DNA of 64,000 nucleotides from Selenomonas sp. AE3005 (GTDB lineage: Bacteria; Bacillota; Negativicutes; Selenomonadales; Selenomonadaceae), in NCBI RefSeq assembly GCF_000686945.1, contig NZ_JMME01000005.1:1-64000 (forward strand), given 5' to 3'. The notes under the pieces are model-generated. The model searched no databases and was not told the DNA's origin. It saw only the letters and a list, made by a program, of their open reading frames with translations. Of the stretch, positions 43,703 to 52,028 are shown one piece after another (the stretch's first letter is position 1; each line of letters starts with the position of its first letter). The translations under genes were made by a program, and so were the position numbers.

Positions 43703-43776
43703 ATTGAAAAAGAGGCTGTTTCGGCAGTCTCTTATCAATAGAAGGGCCTGGAATAAAAAATAGAGGAAAGAGAAGC

Positions 43777-44028
43777 ATGAATGACAGTGAAAATATACTC
43801 ATGACCCAGCTTAACCGTATTGAGGTCAAGATGGATGCACTGACGGGAAGCCTGAACAAAGTCTCCGACCGATTAAGCAGGTTAGAAGCCAAGGTGGAGG
43901 CGCAGGATAATATAAACAAGAAGGTAGATGAACTCTGGGCCATGAAGAATCAGGGAGTGGGGATTAAAACCATCTTTGCCTGGCTGATTCCGTTACTGCT
44001 CAGTATGTACGGTATCTATATCAAATAA
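43777..44028 (+). CDS. XhlA-like holin-associated membrane protein
   Basis: 83 residues: a coiled coil (LNRIEVKMDALTGSLNKVSD, about 8-52) then a single C-terminal membrane segment (IFAWLIPLLLSMYGIYI, about 65-81). This is the haemolysin XhlA layout of Bacillus PBSX and many Firmicutes phages, where it works with a holin and an amidase or lysozyme in lysis. GAGGAAAGAG precedes the ATG. It starts a small lysis cluster with the next ORF, although the endolysin is 5 kb further on. Confidence 0.75.
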   Translation: MNDSENILMTQLNRIEVKMDALTGSLNKVSDRLSRLEAKVEAQDNINKKVDELWAMKNQGVGIKTIFAWLIPLLLSMYGIYIK

Positions 44029-44042
44029 GGAGTTGAGGGATA

Positions 44043-44189
44043 ATGCTGGAACATGTTACGGTCAACGGAATAGTGGCTACGGGCCTGGTAGTTGCTTTAA
44101 TTGTCGGCATGTGCGGCGGTTACGATGTATCCGTAGTCAACGGGATAGTAGGCGCCCTCGCCGGTGTTTTAATTGGTAAGCACCTGTAA
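44043..44189 (+). CDS. 48-residue double-membrane-segment protein, holin candidate
   Basis: ATG 44043 follows GGAGTTGAGGG. Two hydrophobic stretches (GIVATGLVVALIVGMCGG and GIVGALAGVLIG) each start after a similar VNGIV motif (TVNGIVA, VVNGIVG), an internal duplication. A tiny two-helix protein beside an XhlA-like gene is a good holin or pinholin candidate. Confidence 0.65.
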   Translation: MLEHVTVNGIVATGLVVALIVGMCGGYDVSVVNGIVGALAGVLIGKHL

Positions 44190-44305
44190 GAGCCGACAAC
44201 TCCGGTTTCTCCAACAATCAAGGGGATGCTGAACGGAGGAAAACGAAGTTTTCCGACATGAACGGAATGACTGGAGTGAGCATAGCGAGCGAAAGGAATG
44301 AGTGA
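44190..44305 (+). other. Short intergenic stretch with palindrome
   Basis: Contains a perfect GGAAAAC-GAA-GTTTTCC palindrome (44238-44254), then a run of GAGTGAGC/GAGCGA-like short repeats that includes the AAAGGA ribosome site of the next gene. No gene seen. Confidence 0.4.
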
Positions 44306-44638
44306 GTGATTAGCCTTAAAAAAGGGGCTGTTACGTTGGTGCGCGGCGATACTGCCGTGCTCAACGTGGCCTTACATGATAACACGCTGGATAAGGATTA
44401 CGAGATGAATGAAGGCGATAAGCTGGTATTTACCGTAAGGGAAGACGCAGGGGATACGGGCGCGCCCTTACTTCAGATAGAAAGCAGTCAGCCGCGTATC
44501 TTTTTTAAACACGAGGATACGAAGGATTTAGAGGCGGGCCGCTATGTGTATGATATCTGTCTGTTTACTTCTTTAGGCATGGTACAGACTATAGGGCCGG
44601 CCGCGTTCATCCTAAAGCAGGACGTTAACCACGACTAA
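44306..44638 (+). CDS. Baseplate/fibre upper-protein-like domain protein
   Basis: 110 residues of beta type: KGAVTLVRGDTAVLNVALHD, DKLVFTVREDA, LEAGRYVYDICLF. This matches the small N-terminal BppU-like domain often placed just upstream of collagen-like receptor-binding proteins in Firmicutes phages. It may anchor the fibre to the tail. Start GTG 44306, 8 bases after AAAGGA. The collagen-like gene follows 38 bases later. Confidence 0.6.
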   Translation: MISLKKGAVTLVRGDTAVLNVALHDNTLDKDYEMNEGDKLVFTVREDAGDTGAPLLQIESSQPRIFFKHEDTKDLEAGRYVYDICLFTSLGMVQTIGPAAFILKQDVNHD

Positions 44639-44675
44639 ATCTCTGATTTAGTCTCTAGTGAAAGGAATGAAATGA

Positions 44676-46574
44676 TTGGCTACTTTGGAAGCTGAACTCA
44701 ATAGCACAGTAGATATCAGCGCCGAGTTAAGTGTAGGTGTATTAAAGGGCGACAGAGGACCGGCAGGCCCTAAAGGTGATAAGGGTGACAGGGGCGAAAA
44801 AGGCGAACAGGGGCTTACAGGCCCACAGGGGCCGCAAGGCCCCGCTGGCAATACCGGCCCGGAAGGCCCGAGAGGATTAAGAGGCGCGGACGGTCCGATG
44901 GGGCCTAAGGGCGATAAGGGCGAGCAGGGTGAAAAAGGCGCGGACGGTCTTTCCGCGTATCAGATAGCTGTAAAGAATGGCTATAACGGCTCGGAAACGG
45001 AATGGCTTAAAAGCCTTAAGGGAGACAAAGGTGATAAGGGCGCGGATGGAAACGGCTCTTATGACCTGTCTGATTACTACCGTAAGGAAGAAGTAGACGA
45101 AAAGCTGGCGACGACAGCTGCTGGCGGCAGCCTTGATTTGTCTGGTTACGCAAAGACGGCAGAGATTCAGGAAACCTACGCCACCCAAAAACAGCTGGAG
45201 AATATTCAGCTTACTCCGGGGCCGAAAGGCGATAAGGGCGACAAGGGTGAACAAGGGCTTACAGGCCCGATGGGACCACAGGGCATGCCGGGAGCAAACG
45301 GCAAGGACGGACAGGAAGGCCCGGCTGGTCCACAGGGGCCTAAGGGCGATAAAGGCGCGGACGGAAAAAGCACCTATGAAAGCTATGTTTCTACCGTAGC
45401 TGACGGCGAAACTCCGATGACGGAAGCTGAATGGATAGAATCCCTGCGGAAACCGGAAGAAGCAAAGGGCGCCTATAAACTGCTCCCTATGGCTGAATGC
45501 CGTAAAGTAACAGACCGCATGAAGGGCTTCACAATATGCAGTTCAGCGACCGAATTTAAGAACCCTGAAGAGATGAACCTGCCTGAAGATATAGATGATT
45601 CGTCAGCCTGGCACTGCTTTAATTTCGGTAGTTCCGGCAGCAACATGTTTCAGATACTTGTAGGGAAAAGCGAAAATGCCTACTGGCGTAAAGTATCGGG
45701 GAGCGAAGAGGAACCAATCCCCTGGAAGCCATTTTCCAGCATGGATACGTTAAGGCCGCAGACTGGTGACTATATATCCGATTTTGTAGGAACCTGCAGC
45801 TTTAATGAAAGTACCCTCAGTTCCCGTGAAGAACTCCCCGGCAGCCTTCCTGGCAGTCAGGAGCCGTTTGTCGGGTTACATCTGGCAGGTTCGGATACCG
45901 ATACAGGCAGATTCCTTGACATCGTATCAAGCAGTGAAGGGACGTATATCCGCAACTACGAAATCGATAATCCGGCAGAGTGGGTAAAACTTGATAAAGG
46001 TGGCCAGTTTGATGCCAGCACGGTAGCCAAGGACGTACTTACGGGAGAGATTAGCGCCAATACAGGGTTCAGCGGAGCAGCTACGAGAAGGGTGAATAAT
46101 AACGGCTACTCTTTTGATGTGCGCACAGAAAGACTTGACTGCGGCACTGCCCAAACGGTTATTGAAGCACTTAATTCCCTAGACATGGCTATAGCCGAAG
46201 TAATCAGTCAAATATCGGCCGACGCTATTCTTAAACAGAATACGCATGAACTTACTGCCACAATGTTTAAAAGCGGCAGTTTAAAAGACGTAAAAACAGC
46301 AAGCGGGGCAATAAACGGTCTGGCCAACGAAATCAGTTCACTGTTGACTAAGCTGAATAACGCAGTTACTGAAACAACCAGATACGAAAAACTCATCAAT
46401 GGGCAAATGGGAGGCAGCGAGGATGAATCCCTGGCCGGCTACAACCTGAGCAATGCAGTAAATGGCTATAACAACTACGCACTCACGGGAGAAAAGAAAA
46501 GCCTGGCCGGTGTTATTGAGGATATCGATAAACGCCTTAAAGCCCTTGAAGGACTGGAGACGAAGAAACTTTGA
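44676..46574 (+). CDS. Collagen-like tail fibre, receptor-binding protein
   Basis: 632 residues. Gly-x-y collagen repeats lie at about residues 27-80, 112-122 and 178-230 ([20 protein letters not shown] style). They are interrupted by short helical or beta spacers ([20 protein letters not shown]). The C-terminal 330 residues hold a globular region with pyocin-knob-like spacing ([13 protein letters not shown] ... [20 protein letters not shown] ... [16 protein letters not shown]) and a helical tail. Collagen-type triple helices form long trimeric fibres, and the C terminus should bind the host surface. Start TTG 44676 after AAAGGAATG. It overlaps the next small ORF by 4 bases. Confidence 0.85.
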   Translation: MATLEAELNSTVDISAELSVGVLKGDRGPAGPKGDKGDRGEKGEQGLTGPQGPQGPAGNTGPEGPRGLRGADGPMGPKGDKGEQGEKGADGLSAYQIAVKNGYNGSETEWLKSLKGDKGDKGADGNGSYDLSDYYRKEEVDEKLATTAAGGSLDLSGYAKTAEIQETYATQKQLENIQLTPGPKGDKGDKGEQGLTGPMGPQGMPGANGKDGQEGPAGPQGPKGDKGADGKSTYESYVSTVADGETPMTEAEWIESLRKPEEAKGAYKLLPMAECRKVTDRMKGFTICSSATEFKNPEEMNLPEDIDDSSAWHCFNFGSSGSNMFQILVGKSENAYWRKVSGSEEEPIPWKPFSSMDTLRPQTGDYISDFVGTCSFNESTLSSREELPGSLPGSQEPFVGLHLAGSDTDTGRFLDIVSSSEGTYIRNYEIDNPAEWVKLDKGGQFDASTVAKDVLTGEISANTGFSGAATRRVNNNGYSFDVRTERLDCGTAQTVIEALNSLDMAIAEVISQISADAILKQNTHELTATMFKSGSLKDVKTASGAINGLANEISSLLTKLNNAVTETTRYEKLINGQMGGSEDESLAGYNLSNAVNGYNNYALTGEKKSLAGVIEDIDKRLKALEGLETKKL

Positions 46575-46741
46575 GTGAAACGGCAAGTGCCCCAAAGGGG
46601 CTGGAAGCAAAACTGAAGAGAATAGCCGACCTGATAAGGGAGAAGGCCGAGAAAGATGACCTTATGAATATCGATGAGATGATACAGACGGTTCTCATGC
46701 TTGACCTGGAAACAGATAAGGAAGGAGGTGGCGGCCAGTGA
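46571..46741 (+). CDS. 56-residue helical protein, paralogue of the next gene's N terminus
   Basis: TTG 46571 overlaps the fibre stop (TTGA). LEAKLKRIADLIREKAEKDDLMNIDEM parallels LEGKLTMLAGAIRDKLGVETTF in the next protein, the 'IR.K......T.DE' module often seen at the head of phage fibre proteins (quoted in pieces: LEAKLKRIADLIREK / LEGKLTMLAGAIRDK). It ends in GGGGQ. It may be an adaptor or chaperone for the LRR fibre. Its stop overlaps the next start by 4 bases. Confidence 0.55.
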   Translation: MSETASAPKGLEAKLKRIADLIREKAEKDDLMNIDEMIQTVLMLDLETDKEGGGGQ

Positions 46742-48867
46742 GTCTTGAAGGCAAACTTACCATGCTGGCGGGAGCAATAAGGGATAAGCTGGGCGTAGAA
46801 ACTACTTTTACCCTGGATGAGCTGGCAGAAACGATTGGCGGCTTTAAACTGGCAAAAGACGACGACGGAAACTGGAAGGTATCCTATCCTGCGGTAAATG
46901 AAGACCGCCTGGCTTGTGGTGAATTTGATAAAGGCAGCTACGGAATACAGGTCAGCTATGACGGCTTTAAAAACGCTGACTGGAACGGCGTAAGTGCTGA
47001 CCTGGAAGACGGAGAAACGATAACCAAGTCCTGCAGCTGGACAGTAAAAGCACCTCCGCAGGGCGGTACATTTACGCTGGTTACGAACTGCTACGAAGCA
47101 TCAAACAGTAACTGCTATCTGGCGGGTGTCGTGAAAGATAAGGAAACGAAGACTTTTGATTACGCTACACTGGATAAGATGAAAGTTGGGGAAAGCGGCC
47201 TTTACTATAAGGACAATCCCTACAACTGGCACAACAAGGATATAAAAGTCGATATTCCTCTTGAGCCGGGGGAAACCTGCGTCGTTACTTTATTTGGCTG
47301 TGTAAAAGCAGCATCCAAGAACCGCGCGGCTCTCTATGCTACAAGATATAAGCTGGTGGCGCCGGAAACTACTCTTATTGACGGTATTGAACCCGTAACG
47401 GAAGAAATGAAGGATGTAGACGTAACTCTGACCAGTTCGCTGGAAAATGATGACCTGCCATTTGGTTTTTATCTGGTTAGCGATGATTCGCCTACTGCCA
47501 TAGGGAAGGACAATAAATTACTGAGAGTCAGCACACAGTCCAATGGACATAGTGTTGTACATTACACGTTTAAGCCTAGTAGCGACGCATCAATGTATAT
47601 AGATGCGGCCTTAGAGAGCGAATCTAATTATGACTATGGCTTAATTGCTGTCGACACAATAAAATACTCCGCGGATTCTTACAAGAGTATTAAATCCTGG
47701 AACTGGAGTACACGTCCTGATAGTAAAGTACTGTGGGGTTCTGGGAAAGTTTCAAGCGATAAAAACAAGGAAATCAAACTTAAGGCGGACACACAGTACT
47801 ACCTGTCGATACTTTACGGAAAGGATTCCAGTGGGAATACGGGAGCAGATAGTGTCTGGATAAACAGTATCCGTATAAAGATGGATGCGAAAAAAACAAT
47901 TAAGACATATCACCTGTCCCAGCATAACTATAAGATGACGGACGTATTCCCGGACACATACGCAAGCCTGACGGACAATGTATTGAAAAACCTGGACTAT
48001 ACGCACTGCACCACTTATGAGGGAATGTTTGACTGTTGCACGGGGCTTACGAATATAGAGCTGGATGTATCGAAGATTCCTATACCTGAGGGATTGACGA
48101 ACATTGTACGTGGTTGTACCGGCCTTAAGACGATTACGTTTAAGGGACTTACGGCAGATAATGAAGGACTGGTTACGGGAGAGCTCATCGGAAACACGGA
48201 AGCTGCTGTAAGAACCCAGGATTCTGAAGGCAAAAGTCTTCGTATGCGTTATATGTCGGCGTCTGAAATTGAAGCTGCGAAAACGGAAATAAATAATACA
48301 AGGAAACTTGTTATTCCTGACGGTACTGAAGCAATTCCGGACAATGCGTTCGCGAATATGGAAAAAGTAATTATATCAGCTAAGATTCCCAGCAGCGTAA
48401 AAGCGATAGGTAAAAATGCGTTCTACAATACTAAGTTCCAGTGTAATATAACTGCCGAAGGCATAGAAACGATTGGTGACCATGCATTTGCTTACTCGGA
48501 AGTTCCTACGACCTGGGCCGATACAGCCGTAGATGACCATACCTGGAACTTCCCAGCTCTGAAAATCGTCGAAAGCGGAGCCTTTGAAAATGGAGCCACA
48601 AAATACACAGGGAAAACCATAATATTTGGCAGTAAAGGAAAAGGCGTAGAAGATATAGCGGCCGATGCGTTTAATCAGTTCATTGGATACTGCAGTAATA
48701 AAGAATGGGACGCGGTAAAACAACGTTACAATTATAGTTACAGGGAAACAACGCTCAAAATTTACTCGAATAAGCTAGAGCCTACGTCGTTCTATAGGCT
48801 TCATTTCAATTCGAGTGACATATCTTACGGTACTCATGGCATTGAGGGCGATGTGTACCCGGCATAA
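46738..48867 (+). CDS. LRR-containing tail protein, putative receptor-binding
   Basis: 709 residues, GTG start coupled to the upstream small ORF. The N-terminal LEGKLTMLAGAIRDKLGVE module is followed by about 400 residues of beta domains. From residue about 415 there are two LRR styles: a BspA/DUF285-like part (MFDCCTGLTNIELDVSKIP, RGCTGLKTITFKG) and LRR_5 repeats (IPDNAFANMEKVIISAKIP, IGKNAFYNTKFQ, IGDHAFAYSEVP). LRR_5/BspA proteins bind surfaces and are common in Negativicutes phage tail proteins. With the collagen fibre it likely sets host range; inferred. Confidence 0.75.
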   Translation: MSLEGKLTMLAGAIRDKLGVETTFTLDELAETIGGFKLAKDDDGNWKVSYPAVNEDRLACGEFDKGSYGIQVSYDGFKNADWNGVSADLEDGETITKSCSWTVKAPPQGGTFTLVTNCYEASNSNCYLAGVVKDKETKTFDYATLDKMKVGESGLYYKDNPYNWHNKDIKVDIPLEPGETCVVTLFGCVKAASKNRAALYATRYKLVAPETTLIDGIEPVTEEMKDVDVTLTSSLENDDLPFGFYLVSDDSPTAIGKDNKLLRVSTQSNGHSVVHYTFKPSSDASMYIDAALESESNYDYGLIAVDTIKYSADSYKSIKSWNWSTRPDSKVLWGSGKVSSDKNKEIKLKADTQYYLSILYGKDSSGNTGADSVWINSIRIKMDAKKTIKTYHLSQHNYKMTDVFPDTYASLTDNVLKNLDYTHCTTYEGMFDCCTGLTNIELDVSKIPIPEGLTNIVRGCTGLKTITFKGLTADNEGLVTGELIGNTEAAVRTQDSEGKSLRMRYMSASEIEAAKTEINNTRKLVIPDGTEAIPDNAFANMEKVIISAKIPSSVKAIGKNAFYNTKFQCNITAEGIETIGDHAFAYSEVPTTWADTAVDDHTWNFPALKIVESGAFENGATKYTGKTIIFGSKGKGVEDIAADAFNQFIGYCSNKEWDAVKQRYNYSYRETTLKIYSNKLEPTSFYRLHFNSSDISYGTHGIEGDVYPA

Positions 48868-48900
48868 AGAATAACCATAGGAAGGAGACAGATAAAGATA

Positions 48901-49500
48901 ATGAAAGTTTACGATATCTCTGACTGCCAGGAAAGCGGCAGGGTAGCGGCACTAAAGGAAAAAGGCGCGGACGGTATCATCTTAAAGCTGGGGGAAACCT
49001 TAGGAGGCGTACCCACATTGGATGACCGGTTTACGGAATTCGTTAATGACTGTAAGGCGCTGGATATCCCCTACGGCATCTACTACGTAAGCCATGCGGG
49101 AGACGAGGATAAGTTCCAGGAAGAAGCAAAGTGGATTAACGACAGGCTCTATGAGTTCCTGGGTGAGAGCTTGCCTCCCTTGGGTATCTGGTGGGACATG
49201 GAAGTACCGGCCGTGTGCCGGGAAGATGTCTGGCCGCAGCTTAGGGACGCGATAGGCACGATGCAGAGCTGGTACGAAGGCTATAACAGGATAGGTATCT
49301 ACGCCCAGTATTCGTATTTCTATGATTATCTGGACTTCTATGAGTTAAACTACTACGATATCCCCATCTGGGTTGCCCAGTACGGCTATCATGAGAACAG
49401 TTTAAAGGCGGAGGTGCCGCAGCTCTATCATGTTGGCTGGCAGTTTACTACGCATGACGAAACGCAGGATGAAAGCGAATGGTATGGTTTTAAGGACTAA
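48901..49500 (+). CDS. Endolysin, GH25 lysozyme
   Basis: 199 residues, one catalytic domain without wall-binding repeats. GH25 muramidase marks are YDISD at the N terminus (Asp5), KLGETLGG, PYGIYYVSHA, the catalytic WWDME (Asp99, Glu101), and IGIYAQYSYFYDYL followed by IPIWVAQYG. It cuts the MurNAc-GlcNAc bond of peptidoglycan. No signal peptide, so a holin is needed for release (candidates at 43777 and 44043). GGAGAC before the ATG is about 14 bases away. Confidence 0.92.
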   Translation: MKVYDISDCQESGRVAALKEKGADGIILKLGETLGGVPTLDDRFTEFVNDCKALDIPYGIYYVSHAGDEDKFQEEAKWINDRLYEFLGESLPPLGIWWDMEVPAVCREDVWPQLRDAIGTMQSWYEGYNRIGIYAQYSYFYDYLDFYELNYYDIPIWVAQYGYHENSLKAEVPQLYHVGWQFTTHDETQDESEWYGFKD

Positions 49501-49524
49501 TCAAATAAAGGAGAATGATTTTAG

Positions 49525-49707
49525 ATGAAATTCTGGAAGACTTTAGGACAGGTTGTTATTGGCACCGTAGCAGGTTACGGTATTGACCGTATCGAGAATC
49601 CGAAGGCAAGCTGGGTAAATTACCGTGAACAGCTGCTGGAACAGACCAGCCAGATTGCGTTAGGCTATCTGATGGAAAAAAGAATTGACGGCACGAAGAA
49701 AAGCTGA
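49525..49707 (+). CDS. Hypothetical 60-residue protein after the endolysin
   Basis: AAAGGAG precedes ATG 49525. MKFWKTLGQVVIGTVAGYGI has a mild hydrophobic start; the rest is helical. It could be a small membrane-associated lysis accessory (spanin-like function is possible in a diderm host), but no lipobox or clear TM is present. Not recognised. Confidence 0.5.
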   Translation: MKFWKTLGQVVIGTVAGYGIDRIENPKASWVNYREQLLEQTSQIALGYLMEKRIDGTKKS

Positions 49708-49839
49708 TAGTATATAGGTGTAATTTAAACACCCTTAGGGTATAAAAGGAACGTCAAATACGAGTTGGGCTAACGTCTATCGCGTATCAGACACAGATAT
49801 CTTAAATAGATATAAGAGTAAGTAACAGTAAATAACAGC

Positions 49840-49868
49840 CGGAGCCGTCTTTATGGCGGCTCTTTTGT
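49840..49868 (+). terminator. Terminator of the late operon
   Basis: GAGCCG (49842-49847) / CGGCTC (49857-49862) followed by TTTTG. The 49708-49841 stretch before it shows no gene. Confidence 0.75.
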
Positions 49869-49913
49869 TATGCTTTTTTCTACTTGACATTTTCGGAAGA
49901 GTCGCTTGCATCA

Positions 49914-49942
49914 TTAACAGTAAATGTTTCCTTCTATATAAT
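49914..49942 (+). promoter_or_regulatory. Integrase promoter
   Basis: TTAACA (49914-49919), 17-base spacer, perfect TATAAT (49937-49942). A second TATAAT at 49950-49955 has no good -35. Gives int its own transcript, independent of the late operon. Confidence 0.7.
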
Positions 49943-50011
49943 ATCTTGTTATAATATATGACAGATGGGGCCATCTTTTTCACGCTTTATAACGAAAGGC
50001 GGCGAAATAAG

Positions 50012-51256
50012 ATGGCAGAAGAAAAGAAATACAAATACATAAGCTACGAACCGAAAAGAGGTGAATATCGAGTCCGTATCCGCCGTAATGGCAAATTACT
50101 GTTCAACAGGCGCTGCGAAACTGAGATGGAGGCCGTTAAGGAAAGAAATGCTTTTCTGTCCGGTATCGGCATGGGTATACCTGCCGACAGTAATCCCTGG
50201 TCAACAGATAAAGTCGGGGATAAAACCCTGGGCGAAGTTCTCCCATTATGGTTTGAAAAGAGAAAGCGCCCGTTCTTAAAAGAAGGCGGCGTTGCCCAGT
50301 ACATGGTTAAAATCAACTGGTGGCTGCAGGTTCTTGGCAGGTTCTATGTCAGGGATATAAGCTATGACATCGTACAGGCCTGTGTATTAAACAGCTGTGA
50401 AACAAGAAGTGTGGCCACAGTAAGAAACTACGTATCAGCACTGGGCGCCTTTTTTACCAACGTGGGGCTGCCTAATCCCTGCGCGGGCATCCAGTATCCC
50501 GTACAGCCTATGCCTGAGAAAAAAGCGGCATTCACGGATAGGGAGGCCAAGCAAGTCCTTCATTATGTTAAGCAGGAAATGGATTACTGGTACTTCCTAC
50601 TGTTTACGCTTTACTTCGAAAGCGGAATGAGGTTAGGAGAGGGCCTTGCTTTTACCTGGGGCGATGTAGACTTTGACGCAGGCAGAATACATATTCATAG
50701 GACGGTGGTATATTCAAAGGACGCAGGAGGCTACGTCGTACAGGACATGCCCAAAACTGCAGCAGGTGACCGTCTCGTGGCTATATCGCCTAAGTTTAAG
50801 TTCCAGCTCTATATGATGTACCAGAGGCTGAAGAAACAAACAGATAGGGATTTAGAGAACGTGCCGGTCTTCGCCAACCCTGAAAATGGATACAGGCCCA
50901 GAAGCCCCATGTGGTTAACCAATAAGTTCTCAGATGTCCTCTGGCGCTTAGGGTTAAAGAGAAAGCGGAATTTGACTTTACACAGCGCAAGGCACATGAT
51001 GGCCACGAAAATGGTTAAGGCAGGAGTCAGCATCCCGACAATAATGAAAGCAGGCGGCTGGAAAAGGGCCTCAACTCTACTGGAAGTTTACGCGGAGTCT
51101 TCGCAGGAAGAAACAGATAAAGCACTGAGGGATAACTCCCTGACCGACAGCAAAAAGAGGAAAAAAGTTAAGGTAGAGGATACGCAGCCGAGCCTTGTTT
51201 TACTTGCGGGTAAGAAGGATGATGGGCTTAGTCAACAGAAGAAGCGCGTTTTCTAA
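50012..51256 (+). CDS. int: Tyrosine integrase
   Basis: 414 residues. The N-terminal arm-binding part (YISYEPKRGEYRVRIRRNGK) resembles the beta-sheet fold that reads arm-type sites. A SAM-like core-binding domain follows at about 65-165. The catalytic domain has Arg207 (SGMRLGE), His324 and Arg327 (HSARH), Trp350 in the second His/Trp place (GGWKRAS) and nucleophile Tyr360 (EVYAES). It joins attP to attB without DNA synthesis. ATG 50012 is chosen over upstream starts because AAAGGCGG lies just before it. The gene is 200 bases from attR, with two TTGGCCCCA pairs in between. No excisionase gene is recognised. Confidence 0.95.
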   Translation: MAEEKKYKYISYEPKRGEYRVRIRRNGKLLFNRRCETEMEAVKERNAFLSGIGMGIPADSNPWSTDKVGDKTLGEVLPLWFEKRKRPFLKEGGVAQYMVKINWWLQVLGRFYVRDISYDIVQACVLNSCETRSVATVRNYVSALGAFFTNVGLPNPCAGIQYPVQPMPEKKAAFTDREAKQVLHYVKQEMDYWYFLLFTLYFESGMRLGEGLAFTWGDVDFDAGRIHIHRTVVYSKDAGGYVVQDMPKTAAGDRLVAISPKFKFQLYMMYQRLKKQTDRDLENVPVFANPENGYRPRSPMWLTNKFSDVLWRLGLKRKRNLTLHSARHMMATKMVKAGVSIPTIMKAGGWKRASTLLEVYAESSQEETDKALRDNSLTDSKKRKKVKVEDTQPSLVLLAGKKDDGLSQQKKRVF

Positions 51257-51268
51257 TAAAAAAATGAC

Positions 51269-51333
51269 TTGGCCCCATTGGCCCCAAAAATGGGCTTCAG
51301 CCCTTGTCCACACACTTGGCCCCATTGGCCCCA
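51269..51333 (+). repeat. Two tandem TTGGCCCCA pairs, right-end copies
   Basis: TTGGCCCCATTGGCCCCA at 51269-51286 and again at 51316-51333, 47 bases apart, plus one at the left end (13729-13746). Placement between int and the att core fits integrase arm sites. Confidence 0.7.
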
Positions 51334-51452
51334 GGAAAATTTTTTCGTGGACAAAAATAAGGCGACTCCATCGTACGCGGATACAATTGTATTGAAAACT
51401 GGTACAAATCATGGTAAAATACCAAAAATGGACGAAAAATCGACGATTTTCT

Positions 51453-51482
51453 TTGACAAAACCTGAACAATGGTGTTAAAAT
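51453..51482 (+). promoter_or_regulatory. Hybrid yceD promoter with phage-supplied -35
   Basis: Perfect TTGACA (51453-51458), 18-base spacer, TAAAAT (51477-51482). The first four bases of the -35 box are phage DNA; the -10 is within the att repeat. The host version at attL has TTGCAA with a 17-base spacer. Confidence 0.75.
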
Positions 51483-51516
51483 ATTGCGAGGTTGATGCTG
51501 AAATGATGAACATAAA
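51457..51516 (+). repeat. attR, 60-bp direct repeat
   Basis: Identical to 13583-13642. Includes the -10 box, the GCGAGG ribosome site and the first four to five codons of yceD, so the host gene stays intact after integration. Confidence 0.93.
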
Positions 51517-52003
51517 TATTGCTGAACTTGGTACTGATTTAGGCAGACAGCTGCCCTTCGCTTTTACAGCTACGGCAGCGGAGCTGGAGGCACTCAGTGA
51601 TGACTATGAATTTGCCGGCCCGATAGAGGTGACGGGAAATGTGGTTTATACCGGAGTGCGCTGGCGGGTAAGCGGCAAAATTGCCGCTGTTAAGACTTAT
51701 GTCTGCAATCGGTGCTTGCAGGCTTGCCGGGAAGAACAACTCCACGAATTCGCGGAGGACTTCACCCGTGAGGCGACTGAGGATGACTCGATTAACGTTT
51801 TTTCCGGTGATTTACTGGATATCGAGGACCTTGTTCGCGACACGTTGCTGGCCGCCCAGTCCCTCAGTAATATCTGCAAGCCCGACTGTAAGGGGCTTTG
51901 CCCAAAATGCGGACATAACCTGAATGAAGGCGATTGCGGTTGCGACCGTTTCGTGCCTGACCCGCGCATGGCAGCATTACAGCAGTTATTGAACAAAGAC
52001 TAA
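51503..52003 (+). CDS. yceD: YceD/DUF177 family protein
   Basis: 166 residues. The C-terminal SNICKPDCKGLCPKCGHNLN with C-x3-C-x2-C pattern and the earlier CNRCLQAC form the metal-binding Cys sets of the DUF177 family. It is almost always encoded just before rpmF, and in E. coli and plants it affects 23S rRNA accumulation. The ATG at 51503 (or 51506) follows GCGAGG; the upstream ATG at 51470 lies inside the promoter and has no ribosome site. The start codon region is part of attR. rpmF follows 25 bases later. Confidence 0.88.
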   Translation: MMNINIAELGTDLGRQLPFAFTATAAELEALSDDYEFAGPIEVTGNVVYTGVRWRVSGKIAAVKTYVCNRCLQACREEQLHEFAEDFTREATEDDSINVFSGDLLDIEDLVRDTLLAAQSLSNICKPDCKGLCPKCGHNLNEGDCGCDRFVPDPRMAALQQLLNKD

Positions 52004-52028
52004 GTAAACCTGAGGAGGTGTATCCGCA

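Larger units (their letters stand above)
13583..51516 (+). mobile_element. Complete-looking prophage, podovirus-like, about 37.9 kb
   Basis: Bounded by perfect 60-bp direct repeats (13583-13642 and 51457-51516), with a tyrosine integrase next to the right one. Gene order is the textbook one: replication, late regulator, terminase, portal, scaffold, capsid, connectors, nozzle, ejection proteins, fibres, holins, endolysin, integrase, all on the + strand. No long tape measure, tail tube or sheath gene is seen. Very large internal-virion-like proteins replace them, which suggests a short-tailed virion. Every recognised structural frame is intact, so the phage may be inducible; this is inference. 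Confidence 0.93.

Noticed and set aside
44750-45370. Regular GGCGATAAGGGC-like DNA repeats resembling a CRISPR or satellite array
   Set aside because: They encode Gly-x-y collagen repeats in frame inside the fibre gene; unit length varies by codons and there are no spacers.
49884-49912. TTGACA at 49884 as the integrase -35 box
   Set aside because: No -10 at 16-18 bases; the TTAACA/TATAAT pair at 49914-49942 fits better.
14361-51256. A retron, CRISPR-Cas, restriction-modification or toxin-antitoxin defence module within the prophage
   Set aside because: Looked for reverse transcriptase, Cas, methyltransferase or toxin motifs in all forward frames and found none; only the 230-residue membrane protein (15125) is a vague exclusion candidate.
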